NCBI GenBank assembly: GCA_963422445.2
Contig: OY729512.2
Location: 1,426,001-1,490,000 of the forward strand
Length of the DNA: 64,000 nt
Reading direction: 5' to 3'
DNA from: G963422445 sp963422445
Lineage (GTDB): Bacteria > Pseudomonadota > Alphaproteobacteria > Thalassobaculales > Thalassobaculaceae
Below, piece after piece: positions 44,263-53,553 of this stretch. The position numbers were made by a program, and so were the translations under genes. Every line of letters begins with the position of its first letter. Positions within the stretch are counted from its first letter, which is position 1. Below the pieces are notes generated by a model that was not told the origin of the DNA, did no database searches, and saw only the letters and a list, made by a program, of their open reading frames with translations.

Positions 44263-45764
44263 CTAGGAGCTTCTTGCAAAATTGCCGGCCCGACCGGTTT
44301 TGCCTTGTCGAGGCTGATTTTGTTGTCGAGGGCCTGGGTTTCGGGGGCACCTCGTGGTCTGTTGTGTTTCCACAATAACAAGATACCACGAGGTGGCCCC
44401 GATGACCCTTGGCTCGACCCTGTCCGATCCCTGGCACCGATTTCAAGGGGACCTTTTCCCTGCGTTGGCCGAGGCGGTCGGTCCTCTCCTCGAGACGCAC
44501 AAGCGCTTCGTGACAGCTCTCGATCTCGTCAAGGTGGAGGGCTTCGTCGATGAGGTGTGAACCGGTCCGGGTCGGCCCCGGGAGGATCGCCGGGCGCTGG
44601 CCCGTGGCTTCATCGCCAAGGCGGTGTGGGATCTGCCGACGACCCGCCATCTGATCGACAGGCTCAAGGTGGACCCGACGTTGCGCCGACTGTGCGGCTG
44701 GTCGCGTGTCGCGGAGATCCCGCGTGAAGCGACGTTTTCGCGGGCGTTTGCCGAATGGTCGCAGTCCCGTCTTCCGGAGAGGATGCACGCGGCTCTGGTT
44801 GCAGAGACACTGGGCGACGCGCTCATCGGCCAGTGTCGAGGGACCCGACGGCCATCGAGGCCCGGGAGACGCCGGCCTCGAAGCCGAAGGCCCCGACGCC
44901 GAACCGCAAGCGCGGCTCGCCCCGCAAGGGCGTGGAGAGGACGAAGGAGCCTGGGCGTCTCGAACGGCAAGCGAACGGGATGGATCTCGATGAGAGGCTC
45001 GACGCGCTGCCGAAGGTCTGCGATCACGGGGCAAAGAAGAATGCCAAGGGGGTCCTGGAGGCCTGGCGCGGTGACAAGCTGCCTATCGACACAGCAGACT
45101 GCGGGGTGCCGCTGAGGACCGTTCTCACCGCGGCATCCGTCCATGACAGCCAGGTCGCGATCCCGCTGGCGATGATGACCGCCGCGCGTGTGACCAATCT
45201 CTACGATCTCATGGACGCGGCCTATGATGCCAGGGAGATCTACCAGATGAGCGAACGGCTTGGCCATGTTCCGATCATCGATGTCAATCCGCGCCGGGAC
45301 AAGGACCTCAAGGAGGAGCGGGACCGGGAGGCCCGGGCCCGGCGTGCAATAGGCCATGTCGATCCCGAGACCGTGCGGGTCCGGATCCGGTCCGGTGTCG
45401 AGAGGACCAACGCCCGCCTCAAGGATGAGTGTGGCGGGCGCCATGTCCGCGTCCGTGGACATTCCAGGGTCGCCTGCCATCTCATGGTCGGCATCCTGGC
45501 CCTGGCGGCTGACCCGTTGATACGTCTCGCCGCCCCATAGCGCGGCTCCGACAACGCATGCCGCCCCTTCGCGGCCCTCTCGAAGAGAGTGGCCCGGAGA
45601 GGCGTGTCCCGATGTCTGCAAAGGTCCCTGTTTGGTCTCATTGTCTCTGATGAGACACCGCAAATCCATGGATTCCGACCTCCAGGTGCAGAGGTGACCG
45701 GGATCAACCGACCGATCCGGGCTCACCGGACCCTGGGAGCAGGCATTTTGCAAGAGGTTCCTAG
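44263..45764 (+). mobile_element. IS5-like element, copy 2
   Basis: The element (44267-45760, 1494 bp) has CTAG at 44263-44266 and 45761-45764 and ends GAGCTTCTTGCAAAAT and GAACCTCTTGCAAAAT (inverted). The right-hand CTAG also contains the TA used by the adjoining IS630 element. It is the same element as copy 1 (3087-5825), opposite in orientation and without an inner IS. It interrupts the PD-(D/E)XK nuclease gene. Confidence 0.88.
44402..45540 (+). pseudogene. IS5/IS1182-like transposase, copy 2 (nonsense and frameshift)
   Basis: Starting MTLGSTLSDPWHRFQGDLFPAL, the frame meets a stop where copy 1 has Trp (VEGFVDEV-stop-TGPGRPR, TGG to TGA at about 44558-44560). It then has a one-base deletion near 44833 (CGGCCAGTG against CGGCCACGTG in copy 1). 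The downstream catalytic frame (SRDPTAIEARETP...CGVPLRTVLTAASVHDSQ...VERTNARLKDECGGRHVRVRG) is open to 45540. It lacks the tandem duplication that breaks copy 1. The two copies are thus disabled by different mutations. Confidence 0.85.
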
Positions 45765-46858
45765 TAGATTGATTCCAACGTTTGGACCCCTCTTTTTCTT
45801 GCGGCGATGATGGTATCGGGATCGGCGGTCCAGACGAAGGGCTTGGCTTCGGTGGTGTTGTGTTCGTCGATGACGCGGCGGATGGCGTGCTGGAGTTCGC
45901 GCCCGGAGCGGCAGACGCTGTATTTGAGACGGCGTCGTGTCCGCTTGGCGAAGACGCCTTCGAGCGCGTTCAGCCACGCGCTCGAGGTGGGGTGACGTGG
46001 AAGGTCCAGCGAGGATGGCGTGCGAGCCAGACCTGGACGTCCTTGTGCTTGTGAGTGGCGTCGTTGTCGAGGATGGCATGGACCGGGACGCCGGCGGGTA
46101 TCGTGCGCGCGATGCGGTTGAGGCATCTCGGGAACTCCTGGTGGCGATGCCGACTGGCGTGCCGTTGCGCTTGTAATCATGTGTCATGGTAGCGCCGCGG
46201 CCTTTCTTCAGCGGCAGGCCGGGCTGTGTGCGGTCGCGGGCCTGACTGTGCGACCTGTCATCGATCGACAGCACGACCGCGTGAGCCGGTGGCGCAACGG
46301 AGAGGCCGACGATGTCGGTCAGCGTCTCGAGGCAGGCGGGATCGTTCGAAAGCGTGAACGGCCGCCAGCGGTGCGCCATCAGGCCATGCGGCTGCCAGAC
46401 CGCCCAGACCCTCGAAGCGGCACCCCCACAGCCTTCGCCATCGCCCGCAGCGTCCAGTGGGTCGCCGCGTGCGGCGGCGAGGTGTGGGTCAACCCGACGA
46501 TCTTCGCCACCGGCTCAGGAGCCAGAGGCGTCTTGCCCGGCGGACGCGTCTTGTCCCGCAGAAGTCCGTCCACACCGTCTTCCATAGAAGCGGTCCTGCC
46601 AGCGCCAGACACTGTTCTTCGCCTTGCCGGTCTCTCTCATGATGGCCATCGTGCCGAGCCCATCGTCGCTCAGAAGAACGATGCGCGCCCGCCAGACGTG
46701 CGTCTGCGGGCTCTTCGGGTCCGGGACAACCGTTTCAAGGCGATGCCGGTCGCCCGAAGTGAGCATGAATGAAACACCAGGGCGCATCTTGCAGACCTCC
46801 GTGATCGACAAATCAGAAGAACATAATAACGGATATATTTGTAACGATCAATCTACTA
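45762..46858 (-). mobile_element. Decayed IS630-family element abutting IS5-like copy 2
   Basis: The element (45764-46856, 1093 bp) has inverted ends GTAGATTGAT and TA duplications at 45762-45763 and 46857-46858. It inserted into the TA of the CTAG target duplication of the IS5-like element, or the reverse order occurred. It differs in sequence from the 1217-bp IS630 copies. Confidence 0.82.
45765..46776 (-). pseudogene. IS630-family transposase (multiply frameshifted)
   Basis: Pieces read leftward in several frames. First is MRPGVSFMLTSGDRHRLETVV with THVWRARIVLLSDDGLGTMAIMRETGKAKNSVWRWQDRF; next MEDGVDGLLRDKTRPPGKTPLAP and ATHWTLRAMAKAVGV; then AHRWRPFTLSNDP, PPAHAVVLSIDDRS and GLPLKKGRGATMTHDYKRNGT. 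Last come SSAWLNALEGVFAKRTRRRLKYSV and the end WTADPDTIIAARKRGVQTLESIY. The catalytic core is broken by at least four shifts. It is a clear pseudogene. Confidence 0.85.
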
Positions 46859-46879
46859 GATCGGGTTGGCGATGCGCAT

Positions 46880-47258
46880 GGGATCTCATCTCTCGGACCG
46901 GACCGGCCGGGACGGACCGGATCCTGGACCTATCGGCCGACCTTGGCCCCGGGCAGATGCAGGACCCGATTGTCGGTCTGCGGCCGCCGGTTGTCACGCC
47001 CTGATTTCGGCGCGGCCGCGCAATGTCATCGGCTTTGGCGTGCGGACCGTGCTGCCAGATCGTTCGGCGTGCCCCGGCAACCCGCAGCCGGACGGCATGG
47101 TTTCAGTGAACGCGCCGTTTCGGGGGCTGGCGCCTTGCCGCTGCCATCCCGCGATCCCGTTGCCGGTGAGGAGTACGGAGCGTGCGACAACGGTCACGGC
47201 CGGAACGACAGGGCTCATGATGCGCAACCGACCCGGACTTCAGCCTGGGTCCCGGGCC
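46880..47258. other. Spacer upstream of the disrupted nuclease gene
   Basis: This is about 380 bp without a supported gene. It contains GAGAGATGAGATCCC just upstream of the original nuclease ATG at 46879, a possible ribosome binding site for that gene on the minus strand. Confidence 0.4.
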
Positions 47259-47569
47259 TGTGCCGATCATCATCGACATCAACCTGTGCCGCGATGTCGT
47301 CCCCGAGGAGAATCCGGCCCGGGACACGACGGCCCCAAGTCGCGTCGGCACACCATGCCGGAACGGCAGCACCATCGCGAACCGACCACCGTCGAGTGCT
47401 CAACAACGGCCTCAAACACGATTTCGGCGGTCGTGAGATCCGTGTTCGAAGCCACCGCAAGCTGTTCCGCCACCTGACATTCGGGATCCTCGCGCTCACC
47501 ATCGATCGGTCGATGCGCCTGACCGCCGGAAATCCCCTCGCAGGATCCGGCTTGACCGTCCCGGATTGA
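47259..47569 (+). pseudogene. Remnant of an IS5/IS1182-like transposase C-terminus
   Basis: Two frame pieces match the last quarter of the transposase in the IS5-like elements. VPIIIDINLCRDVVPEENPARD corresponds to VPIIDVNRRRDKDLKEERDRE, and NGLKHDFGGREIRVRSHRKLFRHLTFGILALTIDRSMRL corresponds to NARLKDEFGGRHVRVRGHSKVACHLMFGILALAADQLIRL. The divergence shows it is a different, older element. No ends were found. Confidence 0.75.
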
Positions 47570-47983
47570 CGGGGTGGCGGAACCGCTGTGACCCGAGAGG
47601 CGGCGGTAAACGGCCATGACAGCACGACCGGCACCCGGGATCCAATCAAAGCCAGCCGCTTGAGACGCGAAACCATCCCCGAAAAAATCAGTCCGGAAGG
47701 CCATTCCGATACACTATTCCCCATTGGATGGCCTCACTTGTCACGATCCCCCTGTTGCGTTTCGGACTCCGAACCGAGAAGTTATAGAAAAGCTCGCTTT
47801 CTCCAGCGAGTTGATCTCGTTTACGGACCAAATTGTGAAAATGACTTGGCTGTATGTTGTCAAAGCGTCGCTCGACCGGCGCTCAAATTTAGCATGGGAT
47901 CGTCGTGGCCCGCGCGAGCCCCTACTTGCTGGAGGGCGGCACTTCGGCGCCCGCTGGGCGGGCCCGATGATTGCTTGCCGATA
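47570..47983. other. Intergenic region, about 410 bp
   Basis: No gene is supported. The segment 47754-47776 contains TTGCGTTTCGGACTCCGAACC, which recurs nearly unchanged at 41334. Its core TTCGGACTCCGAA is a palindrome. The part after 47780 is AT-richer. Confidence 0.4.
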
Positions 47984-48667
47984 TCAACTGTAGGCAGACG
48001 GAGGGTATAGTGCCATATCGAGCCAGAATGTGCCGATAACACTGTCGAGCCGTTCATGGCTGTTACTGTCCGGAAAACTCGGACAGTCGCGCGTCCCTGT
48101 TTCGATCATCGCGAGATATTTCAGTGCGCCCGGCCCGCCGCCATAGATTTTGCGTTCGGCCGTCATAATGCCCGAGACCACCTCATCGACATGATAAAGG
48201 CGGGCGCGACTCACACCGGGCATCGCCGCGACGGCGGGAGTCCAGATCTCTCTGTGCCAGGCAACGCCCTCGGCCTCGGTCCCGGATCGCAGGTTGAAGC
48301 GCAAGGTGGTCACGTAAGGCGCTTCGGTCCGCGGAGGTCCACCGACCTCTGCGAGCAGACGGAAGACATTGCGGTCAGCATTGCGGAACAGCGGCAAGGT
48401 CGCCTTCGTCCAGGGCGTCGGATCATTCAGCCGGGCATGGTAGGCATCGCTCGCCAGAACGGCGGGATCCGTGGTCTCGTAGTACATCAACACGGCCGGG
48501 GCGGATCCGATTCCCATGTAACGGCGCCCGGCCTCGAAGCCCGGAATCGAACAGCGCTCTTCCATATGTTCGCAATTGTGCCACTCGCGAAACGCCGGAA
48601 GATCCGACTCCGCGAAATCGGCCCAGAACGCCATGAGACCCTTCGATCCGGTCCTGTTTATCGTCAT
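47984..48667 (-). CDS. Hypothetical protein, possible dimeric alpha/beta-barrel
   Basis: The 227-residue protein is not firmly recognised. It reads LMAFWADFAESDLPAFREWHNCEHMEERCSIPGFEAGRRYM and a second similar half LRFNLRSGTEAEGVAWHREIWTPAVAAMPGVSRARLY. The W-x-x-x-EH-x-x-ER pattern and internal duplication resemble EthD/stress-responsive dimeric alpha-beta barrel proteins, which often act in small-molecule breakdown. It has its own start at 48667 with GGAAGGAA upstream. The neighbours do not suggest a pathway. Confidence 0.6.
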   Translation of the reverse strand: MTINRTGSKGLMAFWADFAESDLPAFREWHNCEHMEERCSIPGFEAGRRYMGIGSAPAVLMYYETTDPAVLASDAYHARLNDPTPWTKATLPLFRNADRNVFRLLAEVGGPPRTEAPYVTTLRFNLRSGTEAEGVAWHREIWTPAVAAMPGVSRARLYHVDEVVSGIMTAERKIYGGGPGALKYLAMIETGTRDCPSFPDSNSHERLDSVIGTFWLDMALYPPSAYS

Positions 48668-48912
48668 TCCTTCCTCTCCGCACCGCCGCGCGACCCGACT
48701 TGCAATAAAACCGCAATCGGATTATGCCCCGGATTGCATCAGCGGGGAAGCCTCCCCTCGATCTGCCGAAGCACCGCGCCAGCGGTTCGTGCCGGGATTA
48801 CGGGCGTCACCACTGGTCGATATCGTCTCGCCGTCATGATCGTGTGGATTCGATGCGGTGCTGCCGGCACCAACGGATGGAGACCTCGTGGCATGACGGA
48901 AAGGGATCACGC

Positions 48913-49389
48913 ATGTTACAGCGATTGAAGGCGGCGTTGACCCGAGTGCAGCAAACCGGACGGGCACCGGAGCCCGCAGCGGCAACGGACCCGGTCCGCC
49001 TTGCCAGTGCCGCATTGCTCGCCAGAGCCGCCTGGCTTGACGGCCGCCTGGACCGTGAGGAAGAGGATGCCATGTGCGCGGTGATGGTCGAACGGTTTTC
49101 GATCGATCCGGAAGAAGCCGGGCTGGTGCTTGACGAAGCGGTTGACGATCTCGATCGCAGCAACGACATATACCGTTACACCAAGATTCTCAGAGACGCG
49201 TTCAACGAAGCCGAACGGATCGCGTTGCTGGAGATGTTGTGGGAGGTCGTGTATGCCGATGGCGTCCTGCATGAATTCGAGGCGCAGCTGATGCGCCGGC
49301 TTGCAGGCCTGCTCTTCGTTGACGACCGGGATAGTGGAGCGGCGCGCAAACGGGCTCTGGCCAGGCTCGGACTCGCGGAGCGGCTGTAA
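48913..49389 (+). CDS. TerB-family protein
   Basis: This 158-residue helical protein resembles TerB/DjlA N-terminal domains. Diagnostic parts are ASAALLARAAWLDGRLDREEEDAMCAVMVERF and the acidic pair region LLEMLWEVVYADGVLHEFEAQLMRRLAGLL. TerB domains bind metal and occur in tellurite-resistance and membrane-stress contexts. No ter genes are nearby, so this is a stand-alone family member of unknown function. The ferredoxin gene follows 50 bp downstream. Confidence 0.82.
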   Translation: MLQRLKAALTRVQQTGRAPEPAAATDPVRLASAALLARAAWLDGRLDREEEDAMCAVMVERFSIDPEEAGLVLDEAVDDLDRSNDIYRYTKILRDAFNEAERIALLEMLWEVVYADGVLHEFEAQLMRRLAGLLFVDDRDSGAARKRALARLGLAERL

Positions 49390-49439
49390 GATCCTGGAGA
49401 TCTGGCACTGGCTGGAAAGCTTGAAGGGAAATGACGGCG

Positions 49440-49775
49440 ATGACCTATATCGTCAATGAAAACTGCATCAGATGTAAATACACTGACTGCGTCGAAGTCT
49501 GCCCGGTGGATTGTTTCTACGAGGGCGAGAACATGCTTGTGATCCATCCTGACGAATGTATCGATTGTGGCGTCTGTGAACCGGAATGTCCACCGGAGGC
49601 AATATTGCCGGATACTGAGCCCGGTGCAGAAGAGTGGGTTGAGCACAATCGCGAATTTTCCGAAAAATGGCCGAATATCACACGAATGGTCGCCCATGCC
49701 GACGATGCCAAGAGCTATGAAGGCATGCCTGACAAATTCAAATTCTTCAGTCCCAATCCCGGAAAGGGCAACTGA
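49440..49775 (+). CDS. fdxA: 7Fe ferredoxin FdxA
   Basis: This 111-residue ferredoxin carries a [3Fe-4S] and a [4Fe-4S] cluster. The cluster motifs are NCIRCKYTDCVEVCPVDCFY and DECIDCGVCEPECPPEAI, followed by the long C-terminal region (EWVEHNREFSEKWPNI) seen in alphaproteobacterial FdxA. ATG 49440 (MTYIVNENC) matches homologues; ATG 49431 is also possible. It commonly lies next to carD, as here. Confidence 0.95.
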   Translation: MTYIVNENCIRCKYTDCVEVCPVDCFYEGENMLVIHPDECIDCGVCEPECPPEAILPDTEPGAEEWVEHNREFSEKWPNITRMVAHADDAKSYEGMPDKFKFFSPNPGKGN

Positions 49776-50064
49776 AGGGGCCGTCGGCAGGGCCGAACAT
49801 CAGTGGGACCGTGCGGGCAAGTTCGGTTTTGTCATTGTCAAATCCCGTTCAATCATGATATGCTTGTCAGCGTTCCAGGGAATAGTGGGTGGCATTGCAC
49901 CGCAATCGCCGCCACCGACGGGCCTCGCTCTGTGCGCGTGAGAGGGCCCTGAGGTTTTATCGGCTAGGATATGTCTGCTGATTTGCGGCCCGGATACGGG
50001 CCGCGCGCCAACTGTTATGGATACAGCACCGGATGTCTGGTGGATGATGAGAGAAAGGGAGGGT

Positions 50065-50598
50065 ATGACCAAGAAAAGTGAATTCAAAACTGGAGAGTTT
50101 GTGGTGTATCCGTCCCACGGGGTTGGCAAGATCCTGGGAACGGAAGTCAAGGAATTTGCAGGGACCGAACTCAATCTTCTGGTAATCAATTTTGAGCATG
50201 AGCGCATGACTCTGAGGATTCCGCTTGCCAAGGCGCATGACTCGGGTCTCCGGCGCTTGAGTTCACGCAAGCAGATGGATCTGGCCCTGATCAAACTCAA
50301 GGGACGAGCCCGGGTGCGGCGTACAATGTGGTCACGGCGGGCTCAGGAATATGAAGCCAAGATCAATTCGGGCGACCCGGTTTCGATCGCAGAAGTGGTT
50401 CGGGACCTCCGGCGGAATGCCTCGCAGTCCGACCAGTCCTATAGCGAACGCCAAGTCTACCAACAGGCCCTTGAACGTCTGGCCCGTGAGTTCGCTGCGA
50501 TCGAGAAGATTGATGAGGAGACCGCAACCAGCCGGTTGGAAAAGATTATGACGCCGCCGCCCGCCGTGACACCGGCGCCGGCACCGACTCCAACCTGA
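50065..50598 (+). CDS. carD: CarD/CdnL-family RNA polymerase-binding regulator
   Basis: This 177-residue protein stabilises the RNA polymerase open complex, chiefly at rRNA and housekeeping promoters. The N-terminal RNA polymerase-interacting domain is FKTGEFVVYPSHGVGKILGTEVKEFAGTELNLLVINFEHERMTLRIPLAKA. The helical C-terminal domain contains WSRRAQEYEAKINSGDPVSIAEVVRDLRRN and SERQVYQQALERLAREFAAIE. A Pro-rich tail follows. The start at 50065 has the purine-rich AAAGGGAGGG just upstream. It follows fdxA as in many alphaproteobacteria. Confidence 0.93.
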   Translation: MTKKSEFKTGEFVVYPSHGVGKILGTEVKEFAGTELNLLVINFEHERMTLRIPLAKAHDSGLRRLSSRKQMDLALIKLKGRARVRRTMWSRRAQEYEAKINSGDPVSIAEVVRDLRRNASQSDQSYSERQVYQQALERLAREFAAIEKIDEETATSRLEKIMTPPPAVTPAPAPTPT

Positions 50599-51531
50599 TC
50601 GGATCTGTTCGAGCACTGGTTTCATAATGATGCCGGTTGTCGTGGCAGCCGATGGTTCAATGCGGCGTGGGCCGCTTCCTGCTCCGGGCCGGACGATCGT
50701 CGTTACAGCCAAGGATTGTGAATCTCGACGCGGCCCCATCGGGAACCCAGGGCCGGCAGCGCGATTCTCCGGCGCGGCTTCCGGGTTCTCCGGCAAAGCC
50801 GTCGCGGGACACGCGCTATTGGAGATGGTTGCACAACATCCACGCCTGTTTGCCGTGCGCCTCAAGCCGATTCGTCAGCATATTGGCGGTCACCGCGTTC
50901 CCTGTCATATCGGCCGGGGCAATCGCCTCGGGCAGGAACCGGCACAACGCTTCCTGGATCTCAAGCAGATCGGCAGTCATCGTTTCGGCCGGACCTTCGG
51001 CGACCGGGGCGCTGATCGTCGACAGCGACAACAGGGGTCGCAAGCCGGCAGGGGCCACGTCTCCAGGGCCCAAAGGCGGCTCGGCGAGATCATCGACGGC
51101 CTCGACAGCTCACGGTATTGATCTTGGAACATGGCGTGCAGGCTGCTGAAATTCGGCCCGCGAACATTCCCAGTGATAAGCCTGCGCTTTTGCCGCCAGG
51201 GCGTTTGTTGTATGGGTCGGCGTGATCATGTCCTTCTGCTAATGTGGCGAACGAACGTGACCCTCAATATCGGTGTTGCCCCGAGCACAATCCAATTGAT
51301 TGAATTTAACAGAGCGATATACATTGTTGATAAATAACAGAGACGACCGATTCAGACTTGCCCTGCCAAAGCTGATGTCAGCAAGGTTGTCGACGCTATC
51401 GCGTTTTCTGCCGTCCGGTGCAGACAGCTGCCTGTTGCCATCCGTTGCGTCATATCGTGCGATGGCGATGGACGGGGCGTATCGGCGGATTCGCTGCGAG
51501 CCTGGAGCGGAGTACTGAACTGGACCGCATC
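50599..51531. other. Gene-poor stretch, about 0.9 kb
   Basis: No gene can be supported. A short minus-strand frame (ATG near 50980 down to 50816, MTADLLEIQEALCRFLPEAI...QAWMLCNHLQ, about 54 residues) has protein-like composition but no recognisable family. The segment 51240-51340 is AT-richer and may hold the promoter of the peptidase gene. Confidence 0.45.
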
Positions 51532-52488
51532 GTGACCCGAAGAACTCTGTATCCGGAAACCGGGCCGACTCGTTTCGGGTATCTGCAGGTCTCCGATCTG
51601 CACAGCCTCTACTGGGAAGAGACGGGGTCTGGCGACGGTATACCCGTGCTTTTTCTGCATGGCGGTCCAGGATCCGGAATCGCCAGCATCCATCGCCGTT
51701 TTTTCGACCCTGATCACTATCGCGCAGTTCTCTTCGATCAGCGTGGTACTGGCAAATCAACGCCGGTCGCCGAGATTCGTGAGAACACGACAGCGCATCT
51801 GATCGACGATATTGAATCCCTGCGCCGCCATCTCGGAATCGATCGCTGGATTCTGTTCGGTGGGTCTTGGGGCAGCACGCTAGCGCTCGCCTATGGCCAG
51901 CAGCATCCCGGGCGCTGCCTGGGTTTTGTGTTGCGCGGGATATTCCTCGGGCGCCCCTGCGAAATCAACTGGTTCATCAATGGCATGGGGTATTTCTTTC
52001 CCGAAGCTCACCGCCGGTTTCTGGGATACCTGCCAGCCGGGGACCGTGATGACCCGCTTTCTGCCTATATCGCTCGACTGAACGATCCCGACCCGGCGGT
52101 TCACGGACCGGCCGCCGAGGCCTGGAGCAATTACGAGTCGGCGTGCTCGACCTTGCATGTCGAGGCATTCGGGCTGCCGGCCACAGTCACCTGGACGCGG
52201 ATGCTCACATTGGCCCGCCTCGAAGCGCATTATTTTCACAACGGTATCTTCCTGCCGCCCGGCAGCCTGTGCGACGAGATGCCGCGGATCGCTGACAAGC
52301 CGGCCGTCATCGTTCAGGGTCGTTACGACGTGATATGTCCGATCCGTTCCGCTGATACACTCGTACGGCTGTGGCCCGCGGCTGAGTACGTAGTCGTGCC
52401 GGATGCCGGTCACTCGGCGCTGGAACCCGGGATCCGGGCGGCCCTTGTTGGAGCCATGGAAACCTTCAAAACAAGGGTGCGGCCCTGA
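51532..52488 (+). CDS. pip: Prolyl aminopeptidase (proline iminopeptidase)
   Basis: This alpha/beta-hydrolase of about 318 residues releases N-terminal proline. Diagnostic motifs are LFLHGGPGSGIASIHRRFFDPDHYRAVLFDQRGTGKSTP, the nucleophile elbow LFGGSWGSTLALAYGQQHP, the Asp region IVQGRYDVICP, and the catalytic His in VVPDAGHSALEPG. GTG 51532 (VTRRTLYPETGP) gives the usual family length; the frame is open from ATG 51418, which would add 38 atypical residues. Confidence 0.9.
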   Translation: MTRRTLYPETGPTRFGYLQVSDLHSLYWEETGSGDGIPVLFLHGGPGSGIASIHRRFFDPDHYRAVLFDQRGTGKSTPVAEIRENTTAHLIDDIESLRRHLGIDRWILFGGSWGSTLALAYGQQHPGRCLGFVLRGIFLGRPCEINWFINGMGYFFPEAHRRFLGYLPAGDRDDPLSAYIARLNDPDPAVHGPAAEAWSNYESACSTLHVEAFGLPATVTWTRMLTLARLEAHYFHNGIFLPPGSLCDEMPRIADKPAVIVQGRYDVICPIRSADTLVRLWPAAEYVVVPDAGHSALEPGIRAALVGAMETFKTRVRP

Positions 52489-52581
52489 CAGCCTGTGGCC
52501 ACTCGACTGTATCCCTGAATCCGTCGTCCAGCCGCCTGCAACTGCAGCGGCAGTGTCGGCCTGGCGCCGGCAACAGGGTTG

Positions 52582-53538
52582 TCAGGCGGCGAGCGCTGTC
52601 CGGACCGCCGCCGCAATCTTGTCGCGGTTCGGAAACACATGGTCTTCCAGAGTTGGACTGTAAGGGATCGGCACCTGCAACGCACACACCCGACTCGGTG
52701 CGCATTTGAGGCAGTGGAACGTCACCGGGTCTTCGGTTACGAGCGCGGTGATTTCCGCCGCCGCGCCGCAGGTCGGCCCGGCTTCATCGGCCACCACGAG
52801 CCGGCCGGTCTTCTGGACCGAAGACTGAATGCACACGCTGTCCATGGGCACGAGAGTCCGCGGGTCGATCACTTCCGCCGAAATCCCCTCGCCGGCAAGC
52901 GTCTCGGCCGCTGCCAATGCTTCGTGAACCAGCCAGGCAAGTGCGACAATGGTGACGTCGGATCCTTCCCGCTTGATATCAGCCTCGCCAAGCGGGATCG
53001 TGTATTCGGAATCCGGAACCTGGCCGGTTATGGTCAGCAATCGGGTTGACTCGAACGAGATGACCGGATTGTCATCGCGCAGAGCCGTCTTCAGCAGGCC
53101 CTTGGTATCATAGGGCGTTGACGGCAGGATCATCTTCAGACCGGCGAGATTCATGAACATCGAATACGGGCTCTGCGAATGCTGTGCCGCCATGCGCACA
53201 CCCCCGCCGACCGTGCAACGGTACAGGATCGGAAACCGGGTCTGGCCACCAAACATGTAATGGATCTTCGAGGCCTGGTTCACGATCTGGTCCATGGCCA
53301 CGAAGGAGAATGTGACCATCCGCCAGTCAATGATTGGCCGGAAGCCCGAACCGGCCGCACCAATCGCCATTCCGGTCAGCGCCCCTTCCGCAATCGGCGT
53401 GCCGCGCACACGGGCCGCGCCGAATTTTTCGACCAGCTGCGGCGGGGCATCGGTTGACAGGTGGAAGATTTTCGGATCATGGCCCATTTCCTCGATCAGG
53501 GCTTCCATTCCGGCGTCGGCATAGCTGATCTCGCGCAT
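52582..53538 (-). CDS. 2-oxoacid/acetoin dehydrogenase E1 beta subunit
   Basis: This 318-residue thiamine-diphosphate enzyme subunit pairs with the alpha subunit upstream. Typical parts are REISYADAGMEALIEEM, GTPIAEGALTGMAIGAAGSGFRPIIDWRMVTF, RFPILYRCTVGGGVRMAAQHSQSPYSMFMNLAGLKMILPSTPYD, and the C-terminal VIDPRTLVPMD...VVADEAGPTCG. ATG 53538 has GGGAG 9 bp upstream. The gene follows the alpha subunit by 15 bp. No E2 or E3 genes are adjacent, so the partner acyltransferase must be elsewhere, or the pair works differently. Confidence 0.92.
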   Translation of the reverse strand: MREISYADAGMEALIEEMGHDPKIFHLSTDAPPQLVEKFGAARVRGTPIAEGALTGMAIGAAGSGFRPIIDWRMVTFSFVAMDQIVNQASKIHYMFGGQTRFPILYRCTVGGGVRMAAQHSQSPYSMFMNLAGLKMILPSTPYDTKGLLKTALRDDNPVISFESTRLLTITGQVPDSEYTIPLGEADIKREGSDVTIVALAWLVHEALAAAETLAGEGISAEVIDPRTLVPMDSVCIQSSVQKTGRLVVADEAGPTCGAAAEITALVTEDPVTFHCLKCAPSRVCALQVPIPYSPTLEDHVFPNRDKIAAAVRTALAA

Positions 53539-53553
53539 CGCTGTCACTCCCTG

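Larger units (their letters stand above)
43531..46879 (-). pseudogene. PD-(D/E)XK nuclease-family (transposase-like) gene split by two IS elements
   Basis: The main part (43531-44266) reads DVVFKYLLEDLEAAPLLIGKIAKLEVAEL, then LRMDFAARLRTTDGSLRDVLVEIRKA (the Asp...Glu-x-Lys-like core E-I-R-K), RFRKYLGQH, and C-terminal YLRGRRRNDLERLLAVFDQD. This matches the PD-(D/E)XK nuclease family related to recombination-promoting nucleases. The missing start is on the far side of the inserted elements: MRIANPI at 46879-46859. The rejoined N-terminus reads MRIANPI-stop-DVVFKYLLED, where the family normally has Tyr at the stop (TAG) position. The insertion site CTAG is this codon. It is therefore dead at codon 8. 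Confidence 0.8.

Noticed and set aside
42037..44553. An 838-codon open frame on the plus strand.
   Set aside because: It is the antisense shadow of the IS1634 transposase and the nuclease gene, with repetitive Arg/Ala/Glu composition.
3087..45760. The two inverted IS5-like copies could form a 42-kb composite transposon.
   Set aside because: Each copy has its own matching 4-bp target duplication (CTTT and CTAG), so they inserted independently, and the DNA between them is mostly chromosomal core genes.
48056..48928. A 290-codon plus-strand frame opposite the dimeric-barrel protein gene.
   Set aside because: It is the shadow of the gene on the minus strand and lacks domain-like segments.
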